Positions 33,916 through 42,295 of a DNA stretch of 64,000 nt are shown here, piece after piece; position 1 is the first letter of the stretch; the number at the start of each line of letters is the position of its first letter. Both the position numbers and the translations under genes were made by a program. The notes under the pieces were generated by a model. That model was not told the origin of the DNA, did no database searches, and was given only the letters and a program-made list of their open reading frames with translations. Source of the stretch: Thiothrix phosphatis. GTDB taxonomy: Bacteria > Pseudomonadota > Gammaproteobacteria > Thiotrichales > Thiotrichaceae. Location of the stretch: assembly GCF_035668035.1 (NCBI RefSeq), contig NZ_JAYMYJ010000029.1:46061-110060 (forward strand). Direction: 5' to 3'.

Positions 33916-33939
33916 ATACCCCCAATAATACCCCCAATT
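33916..33939 (+). repeat. Arm-type integrase site, left
   Basis: Two tandem 12-mers, ATACCCCCAATA and ATACCCCCAATT. The matching pair at 45270-45293 differs at two positions. Further single copies of the core lie nearby (inverted near 34030, direct near 34071). The stretch 33863-34112 holds no gene that I can see. Confidence 0.65.
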
Positions 33940-34112
33940 ACAAATCTCACCCCTGTTTCTGCCCCGTTTGACTGCCGATCTGAAAGCAGGAAAACCGACA
34001 TACTGGGGTTAACCCTAATTCATGACATTGGGGGTATTTCTGGGGGCATCCTCATATTGTCGATACAGCCATGCCCCCAAATAACGAACAAACAGCGAAC
34101 AAATCAGACGCA

Positions 34113-34135
34113 AAAAAAGCCGGATCACTGTCCGG
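34113..34135 (-). terminator. Leftward terminator (copy 1)
   Basis: GCCGGA / TCCGG(T) stem followed leftward by a T run. The 23 bases are identical to 43981-44003. It overlaps the stop codon of the gene ending at 34125. Confidence 0.6.
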
Positions 34136-34355
34136 TCTGTACTTCCTGGGTGAATCGTCTGGCTTCCCGTATCAAGTCTGCCAGTTCTTGGCGCAAGGCC
34201 ATTTCATGGGCGGTGAATAACCCATGCTTGAAGCTATTGCGGGCGCTTCTGGCTTTTCCTTCCTCCGTCCGCGCCCCCGTTGATTGTTCCCACGGTTTCC
34301 ACGTCCTGATAAGTTCCGCCTGCCGTTTGCGCCGTTCCGGTGTCCAGCCGTTCAT
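34125..34355 (-). CDS. Conserved small MGE protein (overlapping gene)
   Basis: A 76-residue basic protein with WTPERRKRQAELIRTWKPWE, then STGARTEEGKARSARNSFKHG, a pattern I remember from many proteobacterial phage and island genes of unknown role. Its first 122 bases overlap the end of the upstream gene in another frame; both readings look like conserved families, so the overlap is likely real. Confidence 0.6.
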   Translation of the reverse strand: MNGWTPERRKRQAELIRTWKPWEQSTGARTEEGKARSARNSFKHGLFTAHEMALRQELADLIREARRFTQEVQTGQ

Positions 34356-34878
34356 TGTGTACGTCCCCCAATAGTTCGTTTTCAGGATTCTGTTTTCTTC
34401 CCGCGTGCGAGGAATTGCCGCCTGTAACCATGTTGCCGTTGTTCACAACCTGCTGGCCTGCAATGTTGGCTTGCCGGGTAATGGTGACGGATCGCGGGTT
34501 CTTGATTTCCGCCAGCGTTTCAAGTGTCGCCCTGCACTGGCTTTGTGCCTTGAGCGCCATCCGTAAATAAGTTTCTGTCGCCTGCATGTATTCGCCCATA
34601 TTGGCTGCTGCCCGCTGTGCCAAGGCGGTGAACAGGGTATTCAGGCTGTGGGCTTGCGCCATGAGCATTGCTTCCGGCTCCGACAATTCCCCACTGCATA
34701 CGGCTTCCGCACTTTTGGCGATGGCCTGGTGCAATGCCGTGATGTCATCGCCGCCAGCATGTGAAAATGTCCTGACCAATCCGGCATTCCCGGCAAGCGG
34801 GTCAAGTTCTGATCTTGCCAAAGCCATGCTATCCGCTTCGCCCTTGCGCCTCACAATGTCCAGTTTCATCTTACTCAT
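34234..34878 (-). CDS. Conserved MGE protein with QANIAGQQVVNN motif
   Basis: A 214-residue helical protein; start ATG 34878 overlaps the upstream stop (ATGA). The segment NPRSVTITRQANIAGQQVVN is a signature I remember from hypothetical proteins of mobile elements, commonly adjacent to the 34125-34355 type. The last 40 residues lie in the overlap with the next gene. Confidence 0.6.
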   Translation of the reverse strand: MSKMKLDIVRRKGEADSMALARSELDPLAGNAGLVRTFSHAGGDDITALHQAIAKSAEAVCSGELSEPEAMLMAQAHSLNTLFTALAQRAAANMGEYMQATETYLRMALKAQSQCRATLETLAEIKNPRSVTITRQANIAGQQVVNNGNMVTGGNSSHAGRKQNPENELLGDVHNERLDTGTAQTAGGTYQDVETVGTINGGADGGRKSQKRPQ

Positions 34879-35393
34879 TTCACTTGCCTGTAATCTGCCA
34901 TGTCGTAAACCCTTGCGGTGTAGTCGCTGCACCATCGCCATTGCGGTGAACTCTGGCGCTCGACACTGCCCCAAGGTGTAACCCGTTTGTGTTTGCACTG
35001 ATCCTGCTGGCAGTCAGTACAGCGCACCATGCCCGCCGGTATTTCATCCCGTTGGGGTTGCGCCCTGCCCCTGGCGTAGAACTCGCAAGCCTGCCGGATA
35101 CCTGCCATGGATACCGCCCCCGCCCCGAAGTCTTCCAGGTCATCAGCGAAGATAACCGCCAGATCATCCAATGGGATAGGCAAGCCAGCCGCCGCCGCTT
35201 CCAGAACTTTCAGCCCTTGCCGCCTGAATTCATCGCCTGCTATTTTGGGAAAATGCCCCATTGTCGAACACCCAAAACCCCCAAAACCTGCCGAATCGGG
35301 CTTTTTTTCGGGAAAGTGCTCTGTTGTAGCACCCCCAAAACCCCCAAAACCATCAGCCCGCTTTTGTTTGAGTGCATCCAGCCACTTGCCCAC
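34875..35393 (-). CDS. Hypothetical protein with FGGFG repeats
   Basis: About 172 residues. GTG 35393 is seven bases after GGAGGG, inside the end of the DUF3987 gene (TTG 35399 is the alternative). Two copies of a GFGGFG-x-(C/A)-(S/T)T motif near residues 16 and 35 come from the 30-bp repeat family shared with 43839-43931. A C-terminal CTDCQQDQC-KH cluster could bind zinc. Function unknown. Confidence 0.55.
   Translation of the reverse strand: MGKWLDALKQKRADGFGGFGGATTEHFPEKKPDSAGFGGFGCSTMGHFPKIAGDEFRRQGLKVLEAAAAGLPIPLDDLAVIFADDLEDFGAGAVSMAGIRQACEFYARGRAQPQRDEIPAGMVRCTDCQQDQCKHKRVTPWGSVERQSSPQWRWCSDYTARVYDMADYRQVK
35258..35350 (+). repeat. 30-bp repeat family, copies 1 and 2
   Basis: Copy 1 (35258-35287, CCATTGTCGAACACCC then AAAACCCCCAAAAC) is an exact inverted match of 43902-43931. 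Copy 2 (35321-35350) is diverged in its first half. Both lie inside the coding sequence on the opposite strand. Confidence 0.75.
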
Positions 35394-35395
35394 GG

Positions 35396-36892
35396 TCAAG
35401 CCCTCCAGGTAAACCGGGTGGTGGGTCTGCCGCTTGCGCCGGTATCGGTGGTGGATGCCATCAAGTAACCGCAATCTATCAGCAGGTCTAGTGCATCTTC
35501 CGTAATGTCCTGCGTTACCCCCTTCCAGCCCTTTTTCCAGACTTCCCGCGCCGTGAACACTTCGGATAGTTTGGCTTTGTTGTGCAGTATGGTTTTAGCT
35601 GCCGCCGTTGCGCTTGCCGTACCTGCCGAATAAACGCGCCGTGCATGGCTTTCCAGGTATTCAGCCCACGCCAGCGCCCGAAGGGTTGCGGTTTCGCCCG
35701 CTGTTCCGCTGGTTCCACCATCCAGCAGTTCCAGCAACAGGGCAAGCCCTGCTATCGCCTTTGGGGATTTGATAAGGTGGCTTTCAATTGCGCTGCCAAT
35801 TTCTCCCGATCTTGCCCGCTGCATGGTGGCGGTGTACCACTCCACAAAGGCAGCTTGCGCCCGGTCGGTAAAATTCCACGCTGGCGCTTTCCCCTCTGGT
35901 ATTGGCAGTTCTGACAATCTGCGCATCATGCCCATGTAAGCCGCGTATGCCCTCGGTTCTGGCGCTCTGTCACGGTAGGAAAAACTTTCCTCATTGTCCG
36001 GCCATACCATCAACTGAAACCGCTGGATAAGCCCATCATCCATTTCGCCCGATACCGCCCCACGCACCACGCCCGCGATTTTTGAAGGCTGGATACCGCC
36101 AACAATGGACAAGATAGGATGGTCAATCATGGTTGTTCCCCTCATTATCCGGTCAAACGTGTAAGGGGTTAGCCGGTCGTAAAGCTCCAAATAAAACGCC
36201 CGGTCTTCCCCGCCATCCTTGCTGTTCAGATTTGCCAGCCAGCCCGCCAGTTCATCACGTTCCAGCAACAGGCCGTTATTGGATTGCGCCAGCAGTTCGC
36301 CTAATTTTTCAATAGTGGCATTGTTGACTATCAATCGCGGTAGTGTGGGCGCTTCCTGTACTGATTCCTCTGCCATAATTTCACGCGCCAGTTCCATATT
36401 TTTGGTTTTGGCGGCTTCTTTCATCCGCTTTTTCCGGTCGTCTGCGCCAGCTTGCATCAAGGCTTTTTGTACCTCGATTTCCTTGATTATTTCCCGGTGG
36501 TCTGCCTGCTGTTCCTGTTCAAAGTTGCGCAATGGCTGCAAGGCTGCGTTGATCGCTGGCGATTTCATGGCGGATGGCCTGCCGATATTCGCCCCCCAAA
36601 GGTTGGGCGCTATTGTCCAGTTATCCAACTGCTTGGGTTTCATCAGTACCTTGCGCCCGACAAGCGCCCCCGCCCCTACCATTGCCGTTACTGCGAGAAA
36701 ATCTATGGGGCATTGCATACGGTCGGCAGTGTCCACGACAAAGCCGCGCACTGAATCAGGCAGTAAATCGGGGTCGAATGCCTGCACTGGCATGGCGTCA
36801 TCATCCGGCAAATCCCGAATGTCGTTTTTCGGTTCCGGTGCGGTTGGTTGTTCAAGGGTTGCCATCTGTAAAATTTTCGCTGGAACAGTCAT
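35396..36892 (-). CDS. DUF3987 (YfjI-like) replication protein
   Basis: A 498-residue protein of the DUF3987 family: a conserved IDFLAVTAMVGAGALVG segment and LLLERDELAGWLANLN in the middle. The usual Walker A is changed to NIGRPSAMKSPA, as in the family. It is commonly paired with a Toprim primase in islands and satellites and probably acts as helicase or loader. Starts three bases from the primase stop. Confidence 0.75.
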   Translation of the reverse strand: MTVPAKILQMATLEQPTAPEPKNDIRDLPDDDAMPVQAFDPDLLPDSVRGFVVDTADRMQCPIDFLAVTAMVGAGALVGRKVLMKPKQLDNWTIAPNLWGANIGRPSAMKSPAINAALQPLRNFEQEQQADHREIIKEIEVQKALMQAGADDRKKRMKEAAKTKNMELAREIMAEESVQEAPTLPRLIVNNATIEKLGELLAQSNNGLLLERDELAGWLANLNSKDGGEDRAFYLELYDRLTPYTFDRIMRGTTMIDHPILSIVGGIQPSKIAGVVRGAVSGEMDDGLIQRFQLMVWPDNEESFSYRDRAPEPRAYAAYMGMMRRLSELPIPEGKAPAWNFTDRAQAAFVEWYTATMQRARSGEIGSAIESHLIKSPKAIAGLALLLELLDGGTSGTAGETATLRALAWAEYLESHARRVYSAGTASATAAAKTILHNKAKLSEVFTAREVWKKGWKGVTQDITEDALDLLIDCGYLMASTTDTGASGRPTTRFTWRA

Positions 36893-36893
36893 G

Positions 36894-37796
36894 TCATGCG
36901 GCCTCTTTGGTGAACAGGTCGTTAAAATCGGCCTTGTGGGTGGTGTTTGGGGTCAGCAGGTAGCCATTGCAGGCAATCGCGGCTTGTCTGGCGTAGTGGA
37001 CGCCGGGGTTTTCGATAGTGCCCGCCTTCACGCCTTCGTCATTGTCAGCAGCAAAGATCAATTCAGCTTCAGGGTAGCGCCCACGGATCGCCCGCCCTAC
37101 GGGTTCCAGGTTGCCAGCATCAAACGCGATAACGACACACTGCCCGGTAAGCTGGTGCAGGGTTGCGCCGGTAGCGTAGCCCTCACAGATGTAAACGGTA
37201 TCCGTTGGGGTTGACGGCTTGCCGATGTGGTGGAAGTTGCCGCGCTTGCTGCCCAGAATGATCTTGTCCGTTTTGCCGCCGTCTGCCGTCTCTACCTTGT
37301 GTGGGTAGATGTATTGCAGGGCTTGCAGTTGCCCGGATAGGTCACGGATGGGGATAAGCAGGGTTTGCCCGCTTTGCCGGATACCGAATGCCCCTACCTG
37401 CTTTCTGAGCAAATACGGGTGTTCCGGGTTGGCAGGCTGTGAGGTTGCCCACCTATCCCGCTGTTGGGCGATACGTTGCGCCCTGCGCATTGCATCAGCC
37501 TGTTCGCGTTCAGCGTTCTGCCGGTCAATTTCGGCTTTCCTGCGGGCGTATTCTTCGGGGGAAAGGCGGCTTGTGTCGCTGCCCCATGATTTCCAGGTAT
37601 GGTATTCCTCACCCTGGCGGTGGTCTTTGTAGCGGACTATGTAGCCCTTGACGTGCTGAATGACGATGTAACGGCATTTGCCACGGTTGGGGGCGTCTCC
37701 CCCATCGTGCCAGCGCCCATCTGTTTTGAGGTTATCAAAGCAATAACCGATGTTTTGCAGCATGTCGTTTTGTAGACTGGTATCATTCATTTTCAT
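36894..37796 (-). CDS. Toprim-domain primase
   Basis: About 300 residues. ATG 37796 follows AAAGGAAT; an upstream ATG at 37841, overlapping the previous stop, is an alternative. Features: a DUF7146-like N-terminal region, then Toprim motifs VYICEGYATGATLHQ (catalytic Glu), VVIAFDAGNL and LIFAADNDEGVKAG (Asp pair). It would prime replication of the element with the DUF3987 protein. Confidence 0.8.
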   Translation of the reverse strand: MKMNDTSLQNDMLQNIGYCFDNLKTDGRWHDGGDAPNRGKCRYIVIQHVKGYIVRYKDHRQGEEYHTWKSWGSDTSRLSPEEYARRKAEIDRQNAEREQADAMRRAQRIAQQRDRWATSQPANPEHPYLLRKQVGAFGIRQSGQTLLIPIRDLSGQLQALQYIYPHKVETADGGKTDKIILGSKRGNFHHIGKPSTPTDTVYICEGYATGATLHQLTGQCVVIAFDAGNLEPVGRAIRGRYPEAELIFAADNDEGVKAGTIENPGVHYARQAAIACNGYLLTPNTTHKADFNDLFTKEAA

Positions 37797-37837
37797 GATT
37801 CCTTTGCCCGGTCGTGTTGGTAGCACATCGGGCATTT

Positions 37838-38026
37838 TCATTTCAGGGCTTTGCGTTTGCGGGCTTTGAGACGCTCTTGTGTGGCAATGGCCTGTTCGCA
37901 AGATCGCAGCGCCCGCCGGTATGCCCGCCCGGTCAATTCGCCGTGATTGCCGCTTAAACCGTAGGTGCTTGCTTTGGGCAGGTTTTGGCGCGTGTTTGGG
38001 CTGGAAAAATCAATGTAATGGTTCAT
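37838..38026 (-). CDS. Small basic hypothetical protein
   Basis: A 62-residue protein, MNHYIDFSSPNTRQN to a basic tail (KARKRKALK), coupled to the AlpA-like gene by ATGA. No family recognised; the tail could bind nucleic acid. Confidence 0.5.
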   Translation of the reverse strand: MNHYIDFSSPNTRQNLPKASTYGLSGNHGELTGRAYRRALRSCEQAIATQERLKARKRKALK

Positions 38027-38202
38027 GCTGCCTGCTCCATCCACGCTTGCAATTCTGATTTCTTCCACCGTGCGGCAGTCATGCCGACTTTTACCGGCTT
38101 TGGCAGTTTCCCAGCCTTCGCCAGACGCCAGACGGATGAACGGGATAGTTTCAGCACGCCAGCAACTTCTTTATCAGTGAGCATTTGTTCAAGATCGTTC
38201 AT
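38023..38202 (-). CDS. AlpA-like regulator/excisionase
   Basis: A 59-residue protein with the AlpA winged helix: LTDKEVAGVLKLSRSSVWRLA, then GKLPKPVKVGMTAARWKKSEL and a final WMEQAA. AlpA proteins activate excision or the replication operon of P4-like elements. It heads the primase operon. Confidence 0.8.
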   Translation of the reverse strand: MNDLEQMLTDKEVAGVLKLSRSSVWRLAKAGKLPKPVKVGMTAARWKKSELQAWMEQAA

Positions 38203-38292
38203 GGTGTTTTGTCCTATTTGGGTTGAAGTGCTTCTATGCTGGCTGATACTGTCGCAGTTGTATAAGGGGGACTTTTTCAGAAAAGCCCCCCC

Positions 38293-38925
38293 CTACTCTC
38301 CTTTCAGCATTTCATTCATGAGCTTTGTTTGTTCTTCATAAAATATCTGCCGTCTGGTGTTGTCCTTGTCGTGTTTGATTTCATCAAACTGCTGTTCAAG
38401 TTTGTCCAGGTCGCTGATATTGTCAGGCTTTACGCCGCCATTCAGCCGGACAAGTGTCCGACCTTGCGCAACATTAAGAAGCCTAATCGGATCGTCAATA
38501 TAGTCCCTTTCTGTTTTGTCACATTTCCGGTAAATCTCTTTGTCAACGGTATCAGCCGAAACAAAAAACTTTCTTCCTGCGAGATTGCAGCACGTCATTT
38601 CTTTGTCTGGATATGGCGATGGCTTTACCGGATAACCCATTGCTTTATAGACAACAATCAATTGCAAGATTTTTTCATTGCGTTCGGCATTCGACTTATG
38701 AACAAACCCGCCCTTCCTGATCTTCTTAATCTTTTTTCCTTCCATTACGTCGGCAATGAAATTACGGACAGTCTGATACTCCATGATTTCCGGCTTATTC
38801 CTGATTGCATCAATCAGCGCCGTTTTGTCGTTATGCTCGATATAATCACGCAATGCTGAATAAGCGCTTGTCCATTTGAATGGATTTTCCTGCATTTCTT
38901 CCAGCAGGTCTTTCAGATAATCCAT
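38293..38925 (-). CDS. Hypothetical protein
   Basis: A 210-residue charged helical protein; ATG 38925 eight bases after GAGAGG. A short KKIKKIRKGG segment near residue 65 and an acidic C-terminus. No family recognised. Codon use is more AT-rich than its neighbours. Preceded by a strongly folded intergenic stretch. Confidence 0.5.
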   Translation of the reverse strand: MDYLKDLLEEMQENPFKWTSAYSALRDYIEHNDKTALIDAIRNKPEIMEYQTVRNFIADVMEGKKIKKIRKGGFVHKSNAERNEKILQLIVVYKAMGYPVKPSPYPDKEMTCCNLAGRKFFVSADTVDKEIYRKCDKTERDYIDDPIRLLNVAQGRTLVRLNGGVKPDNISDLDKLEQQFDEIKHDKDNTRRQIFYEEQTKLMNEMLKGE

Positions 38926-38963
38926 AATCAACACCTCTCTATAGTGTCGCCTCTAAAATAAAA

Positions 38964-39021
38964 TCCAGCGTCAGGCAGTTAGAGAATTCTGCTTTTCGGG
39001 TGGCCTACCCTAGACGCTGGA
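38964..39021 (-). ncRNA. Three-stem folded intergenic element
   Basis: An outer 9-bp stem TCCAGCGTC / GACGCTGGA (38964-38972 with 39013-39021) encloses two smaller hairpins, GCAG / CTGC (38975-38992) and GGGT / ACCC (38998-39010). It lies in the leader of the 38293-38925 gene. It could be a regulatory RNA or a DNA structure such as an origin. Confidence 0.4.
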
Positions 39022-39028
39022 AAACCTA

Positions 39029-39238
39029 TTATGCGCCCTGTTCCGTCAGTAGCGCGGCTATTTCCTTATTAACCTGTTCCGGTGGCATGTCCTGGGGAAA
39101 TAGCGCCGTTCCGTGCAAGCTGCCGAAGGCGTTTATTTCGTCCATAAGGTCGGCTTCTTCCTTGTCATAAATCCAATAGCCGTCCAGCCAGTAATAAACG
39201 GGTTTCAGGTTTTCAGTGGTTTGAACTTCATTACTCAT
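39029..39238 (-). CDS. Small acidic hypothetical protein
   Basis: A 69-residue protein starting MSNEVQTTEN, eight bases after GAGG. Aromatic YYWLDGYWIYDKEEAD near residue 15. Unknown. Confidence 0.5.
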   Translation of the reverse strand: MSNEVQTTENLKPVYYWLDGYWIYDKEEADLMDEINAFGSLHGTALFPQDMPPEQVNKEIAALLTEQGA

Positions 39239-39293
39239 TGTCATTACCTCGATATTGTTTCAGGTGGGGGCGCTATTCACGCCCCCGGATTCA

Positions 39294-41066
39294 TCAGCCT
39301 ACCCAAAGGTATTTTTTCCCGCCGTTGGTGTAATTGGCGTTCAACTGCATCAGCCCTTCCCGGATCGCACGGGCAAAGAATCCCTTCCGCATTGCGTCGA
39401 TGCGTTTCAGGTCGTTTGTTTTGCTGCCGGTCATGGTTGGGGCAATGCGCCGCTGAATCCACAAGCGGGAATGGTTCACTGTTGGCCTGCACTCCTTCGC
39501 ACGTACCGCCACTACCCATTCAGGGTAAAGGCTATCTGCCCCATCCCTAGCTTCCGCTGCTTGTGCCTTCACTGGTTCATTTGCAACCGCGTGCACGTGG
39601 TTTTCATCAGGTTCCAGCAGACCACGTGCACGTGGTTCTACACGTGGTTTTTCGGCAAGTTCCGCACGTGGTTCTACACGTGGTTTTTCCGGTTCCTCAA
39701 TGGGTAGCGGGAAGTGCTGTTCAGCCGTACCCAAAGCCGGATTCTGCAAGCCGGTTCCGCCTGCTTTCTGCTTGGCTGGCAGGGCAGGCGCGGGGGCGTC
39801 CAAAGCCTGATCCCGGTATGCCTTGCCGCCGCCTGCAAGTTCCTGGCGGTAGGTCTGCCCGGTACGGCGGGCATATTCCTTCAATACCCATTCCCGTTGT
39901 TCTGGCGTTTGCTTGCCGCCACCCTCAAATAAAACAGGCGCATCATCCTTAATTGCAGGTTCCAGGGTTTTAGCCGCTGCTGGTGGTGTTTCCCGTTCTG
40001 GCGCTTTATGTCCAGGGGGGATAAAGCCAACAAACCCTTGCTTCTTATTGCCGACTGGTGCAGTAAACCCTATGCCGGTCTGTTTAAACCCGCCATCCTT
40101 AACAGGTTCCTGATAGCGGAATAAAGGGGAACCATTGGGTGGTAAATGTTTACCCTCTGCAAGCGGGTTTGACCCTTCCTGCAATTGGGCAATGCGTTGT
40201 TCAATCCCCCGGATATTGCCCTTAATGTTGCGGCCTGCCTCAATTAAAAAGGCGTGAAGGCGTTCAAACGCAATAGCGATAATCAGCATTAACGTGATGT
40301 TTGCCCACGGAATATAAGCAACATACCCATTTTCAGCACCAGTTCCGAAAATGCCAGCGTAAAACTTGGCAATGCCAACAATGAAATCATTGTGTGCATC
40401 CGCCTTCATTTTGTCCTGGCGGTCAAAGCGTAGCTTTTCGGTTGCTTCTGTTGCGGCCACTTGTGCATTCAAGGCTGCTGACTGCTGCTTTTCCAGTGCC
40501 GCCAGTTTCGCCTTGTCGCCTTCGCAGTGCTTTTCCTTGCCACGCTTCAAGTTCTCCTCACATCGCGCTACACGCTGGCTTGCCGCGCCAATGTCGCCCG
40601 ATAGGGAAGGGCTGGCAGTGATAGCGCCAACAGTGGGCTGGATGGTGGCCTGATACGCTGAATTGCCTTCAAGCTGGATGTCCGCCTTGGCTTTCTGGTC
40701 TTCCAGTGCGGCGAACATTTCAGCCAGTAATGCAAAGCCGATCAGCGTTACCATCACGCCAGCAATTGCCCGGTAAGTCGTGAAATGGCTGTAGGCAAAA
40801 TGCTTTACCCACGCCAGAAACACGCCCAACAGGATCACAGAAAAAAGCATGAACCAGAATGCCGTAATGGTCACAGCGCCTTTGTTGAAGTATTCGCCCC
40901 AATAGAGCGGGTTCCCCAATTTCAGATGCCCGCTGAAAAACAGGTAGCTGATTAAGGTCACGATCATGGCCAGCACCAGCAAGCCCCTGCATTGCCGGTT
41001 GTGGCTCATTTCATCCTGCAAGTCGGTTTGCAGGTGGTTCAGTTCGGTTTTTTTGATGTTGTCCAT
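39294..41066 (-). CDS. Multi-pass membrane protein with coiled coil and C-terminal domain
   Basis: A 590-residue protein. Three membrane helices in residues about 26-118, then a coiled coil (about 160-220) and a fourth helix near 250-270. A long Pro/Glu-rich linker carries the repeat EKPRVEPRA twice, and the last 90 residues are basic and winged-helix-like (KTNDLKRIDAMRKGFFARAI). The plan (membrane part, coiled coil, polar linker, DNA-binding-like end) recalls the prophage protein at 790-1881. Function unknown. Confidence 0.55.
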   Translation of the reverse strand: MDNIKKTELNHLQTDLQDEMSHNRQCRGLLVLAMIVTLISYLFFSGHLKLGNPLYWGEYFNKGAVTITAFWFMLFSVILLGVFLAWVKHFAYSHFTTYRAIAGVMVTLIGFALLAEMFAALEDQKAKADIQLEGNSAYQATIQPTVGAITASPSLSGDIGAASQRVARCEENLKRGKEKHCEGDKAKLAALEKQQSAALNAQVAATEATEKLRFDRQDKMKADAHNDFIVGIAKFYAGIFGTGAENGYVAYIPWANITLMLIIAIAFERLHAFLIEAGRNIKGNIRGIEQRIAQLQEGSNPLAEGKHLPPNGSPLFRYQEPVKDGGFKQTGIGFTAPVGNKKQGFVGFIPPGHKAPERETPPAAAKTLEPAIKDDAPVLFEGGGKQTPEQREWVLKEYARRTGQTYRQELAGGGKAYRDQALDAPAPALPAKQKAGGTGLQNPALGTAEQHFPLPIEEPEKPRVEPRAELAEKPRVEPRARGLLEPDENHVHAVANEPVKAQAAEARDGADSLYPEWVVAVRAKECRPTVNHSRLWIQRRIAPTMTGSKTNDLKRIDAMRKGFFARAIREGLMQLNANYTNGGKKYLWVG

Positions 41067-41079
41067 GATTCACCCCCGG

Positions 41080-41571
41080 TTAAATCACAAATGCACATAG
41101 CAGGGTCATGACGGTGGCGAACATGGCCATGCCGTCGTAACGCTTGACCATGACCACGGCAAACGCGGCAAAGAAAGCCATGTAGAAAGCCGTTGTTCCG
41201 CCCGTCACCACGGCATATACAGCGCCCCCAATGGCAAACGCTGCGCCGATCTTGGATAGGCCATAGATGACGGCGAACACGTTCACGACAATTACCGCCA
41301 CAATGAAAACCCGCTTCCAGTCGATCCGGGCAAACGCTGCCGCCAGCCGTGCGCCGGTTGCAGGTGGTTTGCCGTCCAGCGTCATAGCGCCGTAGTGCTG
41401 CATCAGCGCCGCGTGCATGGCCTTGGTTTCGGCACTGTCTGGCTTGCCTGTAAGGGCGTCATCCGCTGCCTTGCGTTCACGTTGGAAGTCTTCTTTCACT
41501 TCTGCCGGGGTAGGTGTGGGGGCGTCTCCGTTAGCGTGCTGTAGCCACAAGGGAAGGTGTTGTTTGCTCAT
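41080..41571 (-). CDS. Membrane protein with four helices
   Basis: A 163-residue protein with a soluble N-terminal part (1-85) and three or four hydrophobic helices up to the C-terminus. A strong GGAGGTGG ribosome site. Coupled by ATGA to the small membrane gene upstream. Unknown. Confidence 0.55.
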   Translation of the reverse strand: MSKQHLPLWLQHANGDAPTPTPAEVKEDFQRERKAADDALTGKPDSAETKAMHAALMQHYGAMTLDGKPPATGARLAAAFARIDWKRVFIVAVIVVNVFAVIYGLSKIGAAFAIGGAVYAVVTGGTTAFYMAFFAAFAVVMVKRYDGMAMFATVMTLLCAFVI

Positions 41572-41771
41572 GGCTTGCCACCTCCCGGAATGAAGTACAG
41601 CGCCGCCAGCAGTGCCAGCACGAACAACAGAAACATGGAAAACCCATCCAGTCCGCCGCCGCTTTTCTGCTGCGGTTGCGGCTTGTCCTTCTGCTGTTTG
41701 ACGGGTTTCGGTTTCTGCCCATTCACCAGCGCGTCAAATTGCGCCTGGGTCAGGGTAACTTTCTTGCTCAT
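41568..41771 (-). CDS. Single-pass small membrane protein
   Basis: A 67-residue protein: soluble Lys/Gln/Pro-rich N-terminus (QKPKPVKQQKDKPQPQQK), Gly-rich turn, and one helix (FLLFVLALLAALYFI) near the end. Start overlaps the previous stop by one base. Confidence 0.55.
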   Translation of the reverse strand: MSKKVTLTQAQFDALVNGQKPKPVKQQKDKPQPQQKSGGGLDGFSMFLLFVLALLAALYFIPGGGKP

Positions 41772-42052
41772 TACTCACCCCCTGGCATATTGGCCTTGAT
41801 GCGTTTGGCATGTGCGTTCACTAGCGCCCATTCCAGCGCATTCTTGAGGCGTTCGGCCTGGTCGTGGGTCAGGTCAAGCCCTGCCAGTGGGGAACTGTCG
41901 GCATGGCGGATACGCACATAAAGCCCGCTGCCGTCATTGTCGGGGTGCAGGGTGATGGATACCGGCATGTTTTCCGGCATTTCACAGCCGTAAATATCGG
42001 CCTTGCAGGTGATTTCATTGCCCGGTGGGGGCGTGATAGTCTTACTTTGCAT
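41771..42052 (-). CDS. Hypothetical protein
   Basis: A 93-residue soluble protein, first of the membrane-module operon. Beta-rich start with two cysteines (EITCKADIYGCEM), then a C-terminal helix (AERLKNALEWALVNAHAKRIKA). No family recognised. Confidence 0.5.
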   Translation of the reverse strand: MQSKTITPPPGNEITCKADIYGCEMPENMPVSITLHPDNDGSGLYVRIRHADSSPLAGLDLTHDQAERLKNALEWALVNAHAKRIKANMPGGE

Positions 42053-42130
42053 TTGCTCAATTCTCCAAAGTTGTTGTTGAGCGGGTGAAGTCCTGCGCCG
42101 GAAGGCTCAATTTCCGGTGTCAGGGCGGTT

Positions 42131-42295
42131 TCAGTGGCTTCCTGCTTTCGCTTCTTCCTTGCGTCCTGCCTTCAAACCCAGTTGAACAAGCTCTACAAGC
42201 TGCCCATTCAGTGATCGGTTGCTTTCCCGTGCCTGCCTTTTGATTTCCTCAAACAAGCTTGACGGTAGTCTGATTTGCGTCTGGCGCTTTTCCAT
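42131..42295 (-). CDS. Arc-like ribbon-helix-helix regulator (leftward)
   Basis: A 54-residue protein starting MEKRQTQIRLPSSLFEEIK with RSLNGQLVELVQLGL, the whole Arc/Mnt fold. It is a close paralogue of the divergent protein at 42410, sharing TQIRLP and RSLNG. A leftward promoter (TTGTCA, 17 bp, TAAAGT) is visible upstream (42334-42362). Confidence 0.75.
   Translation of the reverse strand: MEKRQTQIRLPSSLFEEIKRQARESNRSLNGQLVELVQLGLKAGRKEEAKAGSH

Noticed and set aside
34875..35474. Longer start at 35474 for the FGGFG-repeat protein
   Set aside because: It would overlap the DUF3987 gene by 79 bases; the GGAGGG site favours GTG 35393.
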